A DNA stretch of 64,000 nucleotides. Source: Commensalibacter melissae. GTDB lineage: Bacteria; Pseudomonadota; Alphaproteobacteria; Acetobacterales; Acetobacteraceae. The stretch covers positions 634,501 through 698,500 of the forward strand of contig NZ_CP033087.1 of the NCBI RefSeq assembly GCF_003691365.1, written 5' to 3'. Shown in pieces: positions 44,926 through 54,208 of this stretch. Under the pieces are notes generated by a model. It was not told the origin of the DNA and did no database searches. It worked only from the letters and a program-made list of their open reading frames with translations. Both the position numbers and the translations under genes were made by a program. Position 1 is the stretch's first letter, and each line of letters starts with the position of its first letter.

Positions 44926-46916
44926 GATGATTGTTCCATATTTTGCATGGAAAATTTTTTATTGTTCTTATTGGCGCAAAGATCAATAAGGGTGATGATA
45001 CCTCCTAATATCATAATGAAACCACCGATCCAGATCCAGGGTGCCAAGGGGTTGAAGTGTAATCTCAGGACATAGACGCTAGCTTTGTCATGATTGTTCC
45101 TGTTATCTCCAAGAACAGCGTACAAATCAGCGATAAAATTGGTATGAATGGCTACATCTGTTATGACCTGTTGCTGGCGAGGAAAAAAATGTCGGGCAGG
45201 AAACATCCAGCATATTGTTTTATTATGTCTACTGATTTTAAGAACCGCTTCCTCGGATTGATAGTTGGGTCCATTTCTTTTCTGTACAGATTCCAGGGTC
45301 CATTCATAACCCGCCAGATGCAGAGTTGTCCCAATAGGTACCTCAACAATTTTTTGTTGACTATAGGCCATTCCCACAATCCCCAATAAGGTAACAGCAA
45401 CGCCAATATGAGCAATATAGGCAGCATAAAATGATCTGGGTAAATTTTTCATCCGGCTGATATTATTTTTGAACGAGGTATGAAATAAAGATAATTTACC
45501 GCTGAAATCTGTGATGGCACCCATGATTACCCAGAATGAAACCCCTGTCGCAATGGCTGGCAAGAAACGATGTAAATAAATAAAACTTACGATGACGATA
45601 ATGATCGTAATAATTCCCATAATGGATAAAGGACGAAGCAAATTTTTTATTTTTGCTTTTTTAAATGCCAACCAAGGTGCAAATGCCATAAAAAAAATAG
45701 CAATGAGGGCCGGAGGGATAAAGGTTTTGTCAAAAAATGGTTTTCCAACGGAAATAGTCTCTCCATCAATCATTTGTAAAACAGGAGGGTAGAGGGTGCC
45801 AACCAAAATAATGGCAGCCAGGGAGCAGAATAATATATTATTGAGAATGATTGAGCCTTCTCGAGATAAAGGCGCAAATAATGCCGTGAATAAAAGAAGT
45901 GGAGCCTGCCACGCAAACAGAACCAAAGCGCCTCCACAAATAATTGTTAGTAATATAAGAATGAAAATTCCACGGGTTGGATCTGATGCAAATGCGTGTA
46001 CGGAATTTAATATGCCAGAACGCACCAGAAAAGCTCCACATAATGCAAGAGAAAAAGTTATAATGGAAAGAAAAATCGTCCATGCTTTCAGGGCTTCACG
46101 TTTTTCAACGATCAAGGCTGAGTGTAATAAGGCGGTTCCCGTCAACCATGGAATTAATGCGGCATTTTCGACAGGATCCCAAAACCAGTAGCCTCCCCAT
46201 CCAAGAACATAGTAGGACCACCATGATCCAATTGCTATACCAGCGGTAAGAAAAACCCATGCAGTAATAACCCAGGGTCTAATCCATCGTCCCCAGACTG
46301 CATCAATTCGTTTTTCCATCAATGCGGCAACAGCAAAGGCGAATGGAATTGAAAAACCTACATAGCCAGTATAAAGAATTGGGGGATGAAACGCCAATCC
46401 CGGGTCCTGAAGTAGCGGGTTCATTCCTTGACCTTCCATCGGGGCAGGCCAGATTCGCAGGAAAGGATTTGATGTAATCAGGCAAAAAAGTTCAAAACCA
46501 GCTGCGCATCCGCCAAGAATGGCAATGATTTTTATTCTCAATGAAAATGGAAGATGATGACTGAAACTTGAAAAAAGAATTCCGAAAAAGGAAAGTATAA
46601 ATGCCCACAAGAGAATTGAGCCTTCGTGATTTCCCCATATGCCTGTTACTTTATAAAGAATTGGTTTGTCACTTGCACTATTCTGTAAGATATTTTGCAC
46701 AGAAAAGTCATTATTCAATGCTGCTGTAACCAAACAAATAAATGTTATCAACAGAGTGAAAAACTGTCCCCATGCCAAGGGGGACGCTAGATTCATTAAA
46801 TGAAAATTATATTTTTTGTTTCCTAGTAATGGCAGAACAAATTGAGCCCCCGCCAAACAGCAGGCAAGTGCCAATGCAAAATGACCAAGTTCGGGACTTA
46901 GAAGAATTGAAAACAT
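44922..46916 (-). CDS. ccmF: Haem lyase subunit CcmF
   Basis: A 664-residue polytopic protein of the haem ligation complex. The periplasmic tryptophan-rich WWD region is present: GWGGYWFWDPVENAALIPW. Other hallmarks are GIWGNHEGSILLWAF near residues 92-106 and QDPGLAFHPPILYTGYVG, with many hydrophobic helices. The length is typical (about 640-670). It overlaps ccmG by 4 bp at its 3' end and starts 15 bp after ccmE. Confidence 0.97.
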   Translation of the reverse strand: MFSILLSPELGHFALALACCLAGAQFVLPLLGNKKYNFHLMNLASPLAWGQFFTLLITFICLVTAALNNDFSVQNILQNSASDKPILYKVTGIWGNHEGSILLWAFILSFFGILFSSFSHHLPFSLRIKIIAILGGCAAGFELFCLITSNPFLRIWPAPMEGQGMNPLLQDPGLAFHPPILYTGYVGFSIPFAFAVAALMEKRIDAVWGRWIRPWVITAWVFLTAGIAIGSWWSYYVLGWGGYWFWDPVENAALIPWLTGTALLHSALIVEKREALKAWTIFLSIITFSLALCGAFLVRSGILNSVHAFASDPTRGIFILILLTIICGGALVLFAWQAPLLLFTALFAPLSREGSIILNNILFCSLAAIILVGTLYPPVLQMIDGETISVGKPFFDKTFIPPALIAIFFMAFAPWLAFKKAKIKNLLRPLSIMGIITIIIVIVSFIYLHRFLPAIATGVSFWVIMGAITDFSGKLSLFHTSFKNNISRMKNLPRSFYAAYIAHIGVAVTLLGIVGMAYSQQKIVEVPIGTTLHLAGYEWTLESVQKRNGPNYQSEEAVLKISRHNKTICWMFPARHFFPRQQQVITDVAIHTNFIADLYAVLGDNRNNHDKASVYVLRLHFNPLAPWIWIGGFIMILGGIITLIDLCANKNNKKFSMQNMEQSS

Positions 46917-46931
46917 TTGTCATTCCATTGC

Positions 46932-47426
46932 TTATTGGGGTTTTATCATGTGGTTCCAGCTGTCTGGATCGGGTGGTGGACCAAAACGCGGATCCCACTT
47001 GCCATTTTTGCGCAAAGCGTCGGCGATTTCTTTAGGCATGTAAGTTTCATCATGTTTGGCCAATACTTCAGTGGCGATGAATATTCCTTGAGGATTTAAG
47101 TAACCAATGGCAATAACGCTTTGTCCCTCTCGAAATAGATCAGGTAAAATGCCTCTATATTTTACATGAATGGCGGCTTTTCCATCTGTAATATCAAATA
47201 TAGCCATTGGTGTGTGATGGTCATTCTGATGATGAAGGGAGTTGGCAACAACCATTCCTCCCAATCGTATTGTGGTAGAATTAGATATGGATTGGTTTAT
47301 GAGTTGGGAAGGAACTTTGAAATAGACTAAATTGCTTGAAAAAGCTGATAAAATCAATGTGATTGCAATCGCGAAGCCCATCATGCAAGTTAGGATTATC
47401 CATAGACGTTGAGTTTTACGTTTCAT
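46932..47426 (-). CDS. ccmE: Cytochrome c maturation haem chaperone CcmE
   Basis: A 164-residue membrane-anchored haem chaperone. An N-terminal helix (about 9-29) is followed by an OB-fold domain (IRLGGMVVANSLHHQ, AAIHVKYRGILPDLFREGQSVIAIG). The covalent haem-binding His is in LAKHDETYMPKEI. The C-terminal tail is short and proline-rich. Its start overlaps the end of ccmD by 11 bp. Confidence 0.96.
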   Translation of the reverse strand: MKRKTQRLWIILTCMMGFAIAITLILSAFSSNLVYFKVPSQLINQSISNSTTIRLGGMVVANSLHHQNDHHTPMAIFDITDGKAAIHVKYRGILPDLFREGQSVIAIGYLNPQGIFIATEVLAKHDETYMPKEIADALRKNGKWDPRFGPPPDPDSWNHMIKPQ

Positions 47427-47556
47427 GATTAAGTTTTTTCATAATGTCCAGTTTATTTTTTGCCTGGTGAAACCGTCTATAAGTGGTAAGCCATAAAGTC
47501 AAAACAGTTAACAGGGTAATTCCATAAGCGGAAATCAAGTAGGGGAGATGCGACAT
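47416..47556 (-). CDS. ccmD: Haem exporter protein CcmD (small ORF)
   Basis: A 46-residue frame between ccmC and ccmE: MSHLPYLISAYGITLLTVLT then a Trp-Leu-Thr-rich end of one transmembrane helix and a basic RRFHQAKNK cytoplasmic tail. This is the standard CcmD layout (Tyr-rich start, single helix, charged tail). It begins 2 bp after the ccmC stop, and its TAA lies inside the start of ccmE, as expected for the conserved ccmCDE order. Confidence 0.9.
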   Translation of the reverse strand: MSHLPYLISAYGITLLTVLTLWLTTYRRFHQAKNKLDIMKKLNHET

Positions 47557-47558
47557 GA

Positions 47559-48338
47559 TCATTGCATTGACAAAGATTGTGAATTGATAAGTAGGCGATG
47601 GATCTGGTTTTCAAGAATGGCGGTTCGAATTCGTGTAAATAGTATACCTATAAATCCAAGGGAAAAACCCAGTGAACAGAAAATCAATGGGGTAGCAATG
47701 GAAAGAGTGATTGAAGAGGCATGGGTTAAACTGAATGTATTTGGCTGATGTAATGTGTTCCACCATTGAACACTGAATTTGATTATAGGGAGATCAAAAA
47801 CGCCTGCAAGGACAAGAATGGAAGCTGCCTTATAACCCTTTTGAGGTTCATCAAAGGCATGACATAAAGTGATATGTCCTAAATAGAGAAAAAACAATAT
47901 CAGAACTGATGTTAATCGTGCATCCCAAACCCACCAAGTGCCCCACATGGGTTTTCCCCAAATGGACCCCGTTATTAAACATAGGGCAGTTACAATAGCT
48001 CCAACAGGTCCAATTTCTTTGGCCGCTAGATCGGCTAAGGGATGTTTCCAGACTAGGGATGAAAAACCGCAAAAAGCAAGTAAAATATAACCGGCACTGG
48101 CAAGCATGGCCATGGGAACATGAATATACATAATTCTTACGCTATCCCCTTGCTGCCAATCTGCTGGGGAGATAAAAAGGCCCCATATTATTCCAATGAC
48201 GATGAAAAGCAAAGCAAACCCGTTGATCCAGGGCTGCAGTTTTGTCGTAAACTGAAAAAAAATTTTCGGATTTGCCAATCGATTGATTGAAAAAAATCGA
48301 TTACTTCTTGGTTTTGATAGAGTTCTTGAATCAGTCAT
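47559..48338 (-). CDS. ccmC: Haem transporter subunit CcmC
   Basis: A 259-residue six-helix membrane protein that loads haem onto CcmE. The WWD haem motif is TWWVWDARLTSVL, with conserved histidines in the preceding and following loops (YIHVPMAM and LHQPN). It is the first gene of the ccm run in this window. The ccmA and ccmB genes usually found upstream are absent here: the next upstream gene is an unrelated YciI gene on the other strand. Confidence 0.96.
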   Translation of the reverse strand: MTDSRTLSKPRSNRFFSINRLANPKIFFQFTTKLQPWINGFALLFIVIGIIWGLFISPADWQQGDSVRIMYIHVPMAMLASAGYILLAFCGFSSLVWKHPLADLAAKEIGPVGAIVTALCLITGSIWGKPMWGTWWVWDARLTSVLILFFLYLGHITLCHAFDEPQKGYKAASILVLAGVFDLPIIKFSVQWWNTLHQPNTFSLTHASSITLSIATPLIFCSLGFSLGFIGILFTRIRTAILENQIHRLLINSQSLSMQ

Positions 48339-48465
48339 TGAAAAATAATCAGGGTTTATGGAAAATAAGAGGATATTTTATATTTAAAAAACTGGCAAGC
48401 TTATCCATTCTTGGTCATAATATGTTTTTTTATTTATGATTTGTAAAGTAGTGATGGGAGAACAA

Positions 48466-48759
48466 ATGTTATTTGTAATAATGTGTAATGACAAACCTTC
48501 GTCTCTAGAAATGAGAATGGCTGTTCGCTCTCAACATCTGGCGTATCTTAAGACTTATGAAAAACAAATAAAAATTGCTGGCCCCTTATTGGATAATGAG
48601 GGAAAAAGTTGTGGCTCACTCATTATTCTGAATGTGGAAGATCGTGCAGCTGCCGAGGGATTTGCCATCAGTGATCCTTATGCAAAAGCAGGTTTATTTG
48701 AAAGTGTCATAATTCGTTCCTTTAAGGAAGTTTGTTCCGAAGGTCAGATGCTAATATAA
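48466..48759 (+). CDS. YciI-family protein
   Basis: About 97 residues from ATG 48466, preceded by GGGAG at good spacing; the longer frame from 48436 adds ten unlikely residues. The ferredoxin-like YciI fold is recognised by FVIMCNDKP, RSQHLAYLKTYEKQIKIAGPLLD, and the SDPYAKAGLFESVIIRSF ending with its Asp-Pro-Tyr segment. Enzymatic function for the family is poorly defined. It is divergent from ccmC. Confidence 0.85.
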   Translation: MLFVIMCNDKPSSLEMRMAVRSQHLAYLKTYEKQIKIAGPLLDNEGKSCGSLIILNVEDRAAAEGFAISDPYAKAGLFESVIIRSFKEVCSEGQMLI

Positions 48760-49530
48760 TTAATTATATTCATTTGACCAGGAAATTAAGGTTTTTGTTG
48801 TTAATGTAACGATTCCCCACAAACTTATTGTCATGAATGATAATATCAAAAGGGCGGCAAACATCAAATCTGTTTGAAAACGGTTGTTGGCGTTTTGCAT
48901 TAAATATCCCAAACCGGAAGACGCGCCGACCCATTCTCCAATGACCGCACCGATGGGAGCGATAGCTGCTGCGATTTTCAAACCTGACGAAAAAGCGGGT
49001 AAAGCAGCAGGAATACGTATAAATAAAAGTTGTCGTAAGGCAGAGGTATTCATGGTTTTGCTTAAATCAAGATATCCTTGAGGTGTTCTGTTTAGGCCAT
49101 CAAAAAATGATGAGGTTACGGGAAAAAAAATCATTATAACGGTCATTACAACTTTTGAACTTATTCCGAAACCAAACCATAATACGAGTAAAGGGGCTAG
49201 AGCAAAGGTGGGAATTGATTGACTGATAATGATGATGGGCATTAACCAGTGACGGAGAAAAGGAACAAGTATCATAAAAAGAGCAAGAAACATTCCAAAA
49301 AAACATCCAATTACCAACCCTATTATGGTTTCTTGTGTTGTTGTAAGTGTGGCTTGCCATAAAAGCTGATGATTATTGTTTAGAGCCTGAACGACCGCTG
49401 AAGGTGAGGGTAAAAGATAAGCGGGGACGTAATTGAAAAAACTGATCAACCACCAGATAAAAATCAAGCTTCCGATTAATGAAACAATGCGGATACTTAT
49501 TAACAAAGATTCATGTAAATGAGTTTTCAT
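48760..49530 (-). CDS. ABC transporter permease (TauC/SsuC/ThiX type)
   Basis: A 256-residue binding-protein-dependent transport permease with about six helices. The EAA loop reads FDGLNRTPQGYLDLSKTMNTSALRQLLFIRIPAALPAFSSGLKIA, and GAVIGEWVGASSGLGYLM is typical of the nitrate/taurine/HMP importer group. I chose ATG 49530, which overlaps the ATPase stop by 4 bp, over the upstream in-frame start 49689. No substrate-binding protein gene is adjacent, so the substrate is not assignable. Hydroxymethylpyrimidine (ThiXYZ-like) is one possibility. Confidence 0.88.
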   Translation of the reverse strand: MKTHLHESLLISIRIVSLIGSLIFIWWLISFFNYVPAYLLPSPSAVVQALNNNHQLLWQATLTTTQETIIGLVIGCFFGMFLALFMILVPFLRHWLMPIIIISQSIPTFALAPLLVLWFGFGISSKVVMTVIMIFFPVTSSFFDGLNRTPQGYLDLSKTMNTSALRQLLFIRIPAALPAFSSGLKIAAAIAPIGAVIGEWVGASSGLGYLMQNANNRFQTDLMFAALLILSFMTISLWGIVTLTTKTLISWSNEYN

Positions 49531-50267
49531 GATTGTGTTTTTTCTATTAAAAGAGATAATAAATGGGCTTGGGCCTTTTGTAAGTCGAGATTTTCCAGCG
49601 GATGAGGTATAGATCCAGGAACTACCAAAGAATCGTATAGTTTTGCAGGAGTTCCTGCCATAATCTGAATTTGTTCTCCCAATCGACAAGCTTCGAAAGG
49701 ATCATGTGTGATAAGAATAACTGTTTTACCTTTCAACAATTTTGCCGTATAGGTTTGCATGTTGGTTCGTGTTACACTATCCAATGCTGAAAAAGGTTCA
49801 TCCATTAAAACGATGGGGCGATTTTCATACAGTGTTCTTGCAAGAGCGATACGTTGACGCATTCCGCCAGACAGTTCGGATGGATATGCATTTGCAACAT
49901 GGGATAAGCCTACTTGTTCAAGGATATCTAAAGCTTTATGCCGATTTGGTTTTTCACCACGGAGTTTACTTCCTAGGGTGACATTATATAGTATTTTTGC
50001 CCAAGGCATTAACAGATCCTGTTGTCCCATATAACTGATCCGTTTTGATAAAGATTTGTTATCATCCGCTTTTACGCTTCCCAACTTATAATGTTGCAAT
50101 CCTGCAATAATTTTTAAAAGACTACTTTTACCCACGCCACTTGCACCAAGAATAATACTGAATTTTCCGGCTGGAAAAACAGTGTTTAGATTTTTGAACA
50201 ATTGACAATTATTGAAGGTTAATGAAACATTCTCTATCAAAATGCTTGGGGGATTGGAATCAGACAT
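49527..50267 (-). CDS. ABC transporter ATP-binding protein
   Basis: A 246-residue importer ATPase. Walker A is GASGVGKSSLLK, the Q-loop MGQQDLLMPW, the signature LSGGMRQRIALARTL, and Walker B VLMDEPFSALDSVTR followed by the ITHDPFEA switch. It pairs with the permease downstream through a 4-bp overlap, and its start overlaps the end of the upstream glycosyltransferase by 8 bp. The family (NitT/TauT type) imports small organic compounds. Confidence 0.92.
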   Translation of the reverse strand: MSDSNPPSILIENVSLTFNNCQLFKNLNTVFPAGKFSIILGASGVGKSSLLKIIAGLQHYKLGSVKADDNKSLSKRISYMGQQDLLMPWAKILYNVTLGSKLRGEKPNRHKALDILEQVGLSHVANAYPSELSGGMRQRIALARTLYENRPIVLMDEPFSALDSVTRTNMQTYTAKLLKGKTVILITHDPFEACRLGEQIQIMAGTPAKLYDSLVVPGSIPHPLENLDLQKAQAHLLSLLIEKTQS

Positions 50268-52269
50268 TATTTTCAGTTAATCCAAATGGAATTGAAATGC
50301 GAGGAGGAAAGGCAAGCTGGTAATCTCTTCCACGTTGCAGGGAATAATTGGGATTATAAAATGGATCATAATTTATGATTTTAAAATGTTTTTTTTTCAG
50401 GGAAAGAATTTCCTGTCGTTCTTTTCCGGCACGTTCACCCTTGTAATGATTTCCGAGTGAAAGAGATTCGTAATGGATCAGTTGTGCATTCTGACACTGG
50501 ATGATATGATATTTTTTCTCTCTTAAACGTAAACAGAAATCAATATCATTATATGCTATTTCAAATGTCTCATCAAATCCATTAACCTCGTTAAAAGCCA
50601 GACGACGAATAACCATACAGGCACCTGTCACGGCACTGACCTCATGATCATGCGTCAGGTAAAAATTATCTGACTTGTGAAAACGACCGGCATGTTCACA
50701 TAAATTAGCGGCACCCATTATAACGCCCGCATGCTGAATATTTTTATCAGGATAAAATAGTTTTGCACCAACAGCGCCTACTTTTTCATTTTGCATATGA
50801 CCCATCATTAAGGATAACCAGTTTTGATCCAGAGGTTCAATATCATCGTTTATTAGGGCTATAAAAGGGTATTTAGAATGCCTGATGGCAACGTTGCAAC
50901 TTTTCGAAAAATTGAATTGATCCGTTTCAACAAACAGAACTTTTAAATGTTTATGATACTGGAATGAACTGAGAAATTTCTCCTGTTGTTTTGTCAACGG
51001 TTTATTTTGCGAGATGACAAGAATAATTTCTAATCTTGGGTAAAAGGTTTTTTTTATTAGTTTTGTAATACATTGATGTATGGTTTCGGAACTGAGGGTT
51101 GTCGGGATGATGAGACTTACGGGATCTTGATAATTTATATAATTTATATCAAAGGGAAATATATGCGTATTAACACTAAATTGCCAATTCAGCTTAGTTT
51201 TGAAAATTTTGATGATTTCAATTATTTCATTTTTATCATGTAATGATACTTTTGCAGTCCTATGACTTAAGATCAGAGGGACATGATAAATAAAATGATT
51301 TTTTTTCCATAAATAAAGGGCCAAAGCCATTCTAATGGCATGGATGGAACGAATTGGAGAATCAAATTCTTTTATGAAATCATCAAATATATCTTTTCTG
51401 ATAATCCATATATCTTGGGTAAGAAAACCTGTCAGTAGAATCGACAAGTTAAAATTTTGCTTGAATACAGGGTTGCTGTGTTCATTCAGATTATTGATTT
51501 CATCTGAATCAGCGTAAAGTGCGGCCGGATAATGTTGACGAGCAGCCTGATCGGCAAAAACAGCCAAACTGTGTTCTTCTAAAATTTCGTTTGAATTTTT
51601 AAGAATGATATAATGTGCTTGAAAAGCTTGGGGAGTGGTTCTTTCTCTAGTATTCGGATGCTGGTAAAAATTGTTCCAGTCAATTTCCATGGTTTTACCA
51701 TAATATGTAAATAATGAAAAAATAGGCCATAGATGAATATAATTACTTTCATATAGTTTCTTTATCTCGTTACCATTCCAGTTTTCATATAAATTGTACC
51801 AATATTTATATGGTAAATTAGGAAAAAATATTTGTTGATTTTGTAATAATCCCATTCGAATACGTTTGTTTAGATGAATGAAGGGATAACAAAAAATTTT
51901 TATAAAAGTAAAAGGATTTATAATAATTAATATTAAAGCCGTCGTTAAGCGGCTCAGAGCCCGAATTTTTACTGATGAAACTGATTGTAAAGCGGAATTA
52001 AAAATTTTGGCGATTGGATAGATTCGTAAACAGTTCGTTTTCTCAGGAAGATAAACTAGAGATACACGCCAAAAGTTGGGAAGAAACCTACCGGAGACAA
52101 GATAAGTTAAAGGTTCAAATGTTGGGTCATCCCTATGGTTTATATATAGATACAATGGGATCGTTTTGGGTAATTTTTTATGTAATTTTACGGAAATCAG
52201 GCACCATTTTTTTTGATATTTAGAGGGTAATAACCTTTCAAAATAGAAAAAATCTCGGAAAAGTGACAT
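50260..52269 (-). CDS. Glycosyltransferase family 2 protein
   Basis: A 669-residue protein. The first 250 or so residues are an uncharacterised N-terminal region with a hydrophobic stretch near 107-130. The GT2/GT-A domain lies at about 380-620: VSLIIPTTLSS, FNFSKSCNVAIRHSKYPFIALINDDIEPLDQNWL (DxD-like NDD), VGAVGAKLFYPDKNIQHAGVIMG, TGACMVIRRLAFNEVNGFDETF and YNDIDFCLRLREK. This resembles rhamnosyl- or O-antigen-type transferases. It overlaps the ABC ATPase gene by 8 bp, an odd pairing, since the ABC pair looks like an importer. The acceptor is unknown. Confidence 0.88.
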   Translation of the reverse strand: MSLFRDFFYFERLLPSKYQKKWCLISVKLHKKLPKTIPLYLYINHRDDPTFEPLTYLVSGRFLPNFWRVSLVYLPEKTNCLRIYPIAKIFNSALQSVSSVKIRALSRLTTALILIIINPFTFIKIFCYPFIHLNKRIRMGLLQNQQIFFPNLPYKYWYNLYENWNGNEIKKLYESNYIHLWPIFSLFTYYGKTMEIDWNNFYQHPNTRERTTPQAFQAHYIILKNSNEILEEHSLAVFADQAARQHYPAALYADSDEINNLNEHSNPVFKQNFNLSILLTGFLTQDIWIIRKDIFDDFIKEFDSPIRSIHAIRMALALYLWKKNHFIYHVPLILSHRTAKVSLHDKNEIIEIIKIFKTKLNWQFSVNTHIFPFDINYINYQDPVSLIIPTTLSSETIHQCITKLIKKTFYPRLEIILVISQNKPLTKQQEKFLSSFQYHKHLKVLFVETDQFNFSKSCNVAIRHSKYPFIALINDDIEPLDQNWLSLMMGHMQNEKVGAVGAKLFYPDKNIQHAGVIMGAANLCEHAGRFHKSDNFYLTHDHEVSAVTGACMVIRRLAFNEVNGFDETFEIAYNDIDFCLRLREKKYHIIQCQNAQLIHYESLSLGNHYKGERAGKERQEILSLKKKHFKIINYDPFYNPNYSLQRGRDYQLAFPPRISIPFGLTENNV

Positions 52270-52359
52270 CTCATCTCACGTTTGTTATTCGACAATTATT
52301 TTAAATTATAAAATTATTAAAAACTTAATTTGGTTTATTTTAACATTTTTGAATAAAAA

Positions 52360-52387
52360 TTGAAATATTTGTGAAATTATATTTCAA
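52360..52387. repeat. Inverted repeat upstream of the first porin gene
   Basis: TTGAAATAT (52360-52368) and ATATTTCAA (52379-52387) are perfect reverse complements with a 10-bp space. They lie about 70 bp before the porin ATG in the divergent GT2/porin intergenic region. It could be an operator; there is no direct evidence. Confidence 0.35.
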
Positions 52388-52455
52388 TCTTAAGTGGCTA
52401 CAAATGGGTATTGAGCTTATTTTCGTCTAATAAAATTATATAGGGGTCATTGATA

Positions 52456-53997
52456 ATGGTAAACAATATTGAAGCCGTACAAAGTAACCTCTCATATGGA
52501 CGTAAAAAAGGGTTTTTACGATCATGTACAATGGGTATTCTTTTTTTGAAGATCTCGATTTCATTTTCTTATGCGAATGTCTATCAGACTAACCGATGGA
52601 GATCAAATATAACTCCTTTTTTAAATAAAGAAAAAGAAGAAAAAAAAGATAAAGATGAAAATGATCAACAGGCTGAATATATTTGTTATGAAAAATCCAT
52701 CCGTTGCACAATGTGGAATGCGGATAGGGTCGTAAATGTTGATCCATATAAAGACCTTCATTATCAAGTAGGTTATTCAACGCTTGCCTTTCCAAAGGGA
52801 AGACCGACATTTTATTCAGCGAGTAAAAAACTTAGTATTGCTTTTGGTCTTTATATTAATTACGACATTGGGGCTTTATTAGGTCCAAACAAACGAGTAA
52901 ATGGACCAAAAGTTTCGAGTTATCAAGGAACTTTACGTCGTGGACGTCCGATTATTGTTGTAAAATATACTGATTTCGCCTTAACGGTTACACCAGATAT
53001 TGGACGTTTTGGACTTGAACATCATGATCTGTTCGGAGCGGATTTGAAATATACAGGTATTAAGAATCTGGTAATTGGAGGGGGTTTACTCCAACCCACT
53101 TTATCAATGTTGGATTCTGAAACTTCCAGGGGATTTTTTCTTGCAGAACGACCCATGGTTATCGATATGTTAAGAAATGTTGCCGGAGGGGAACCTCGTG
53201 CTGGTTTGAATGTTATTCATTGGGGGCAGCGATACCTTATCAGTGTTGGCTATACAGGGCAACGCGTTGGTAAAAAATTTACCAATTTTCAACAGGGGCA
53301 GAAGGGAGGCGTTTTAAGATTGGCGGGTCGTCCAATAGCTTCAAGAAATATTGATCTTCATTTGGGCGTAACAGGAACATTTGCCGTTCATGGTGAAAAT
53401 AGAAAATATTCTATTGTAAGTTATAATGAATCCCGTCTTTTCCCTTCCGCGGCAGATGCCAAGACAGGAACCATCAATGGTGTCAACAGTATATGGGCTG
53501 TAGGTCCTGAATTTGCCTTACGATGGAAAAGGTTGATTTTTCAAGGGGAATATTATTCATTTTTTATGCCAAGAAAGAATGAGGGATATGGACATAATGA
53601 TAATCTTCATTTTTGGGGATGGTACGGAAGTTTAAATTACGCGATTTTCGGGGCTCATCGTCATTATTTACCCTCTCGCGCTATTTTTGCAGCACCAGAA
53701 GGTTCACTGTTTAATCCTGCCGCTGGGGATTGGGGAGCTTTGGAATGGTCAGTCCGTTGGAGTTATCTGAATCTCAATAGTCATGCTGGAGATTATGAAA
53801 ATAACAAATATGCAGCAGGGGTGCAAGGTGGAAAACAGAAAGTCATAGCAACGGGGTTTAACTGGTATCCGTCACCACATTTCAGGGTGATGATTGATTA
53901 TAATCATATAATTTCATCAAGTGCTAGAAACAATTTATGGCATTTAAGAAAAAAGGACAGCAATCTAATAATTTCACGTTTACAACTAACTTTTTAA
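52456..53997 (+). CDS. OprO/OprP-type porin, paralogue 1
   Basis: A 513-residue outer-membrane beta-barrel from ATG 52456 with AGGGG upstream. A long signal sequence ends near SYAN. An extra charged Lys/Glu segment (about 50-75) and a two-cysteine block (ICYEKSIRCTMWNAD) come before the barrel. The barrel has LRRGRPIIVVKYTDFALTVTPDIGRF, GLLQPTLSMLDSETSRGFFLAERPMVID and the terminal aromatic RLQLTF needed for BAM recognition. This matches the phosphate-selective porin O/P family, but phosphate selectivity is not shown. First of three tandem paralogues. Confidence 0.82.
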   Translation: MVNNIEAVQSNLSYGRKKGFLRSCTMGILFLKISISFSYANVYQTNRWRSNITPFLNKEKEEKKDKDENDQQAEYICYEKSIRCTMWNADRVVNVDPYKDLHYQVGYSTLAFPKGRPTFYSASKKLSIAFGLYINYDIGALLGPNKRVNGPKVSSYQGTLRRGRPIIVVKYTDFALTVTPDIGRFGLEHHDLFGADLKYTGIKNLVIGGGLLQPTLSMLDSETSRGFFLAERPMVIDMLRNVAGGEPRAGLNVIHWGQRYLISVGYTGQRVGKKFTNFQQGQKGGVLRLAGRPIASRNIDLHLGVTGTFAVHGENRKYSIVSYNESRLFPSAADAKTGTINGVNSIWAVGPEFALRWKRLIFQGEYYSFFMPRKNEGYGHNDNLHFWGWYGSLNYAIFGAHRHYLPSRAIFAAPEGSLFNPAAGDWGALEWSVRWSYLNLNSHAGDYENNKYAAGVQGGKQKVIATGFNWYPSPHFRVMIDYNHIISSSARNNLWHLRKKDSNLIISRLQLTF

Positions 53998-54208
53998 GGT
54001 TTTGAAGTGATATTTTTAATATTTATTTAACAAGAAAAATTATTTTTATAAATAGTAAAATACTTTATTTTAACGTAAATAAATATATATAACAAAAATA
54101 TTGTATATATAATCAATACTGGATACATTAATCTTTGAAAAATTAATTGAAAATTCTTTTAAAGATTAAACAGGTCTTTAATTAAAGAAAATCCATGGAA
54201 ATTGTAAA

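Noticed and set aside
45796-46191. 131-codon plus-strand frame inside ccmF
   Set aside because: It is antisense to the conserved CcmF frame, with no ribosome binding site or recognisable domain.
47600-47660. GGTTCGAAT string resembling a tRNA T-arm
   Set aside because: It lies within the ccmC coding frame, and no acceptor stem or anticodon arm can be built around it.
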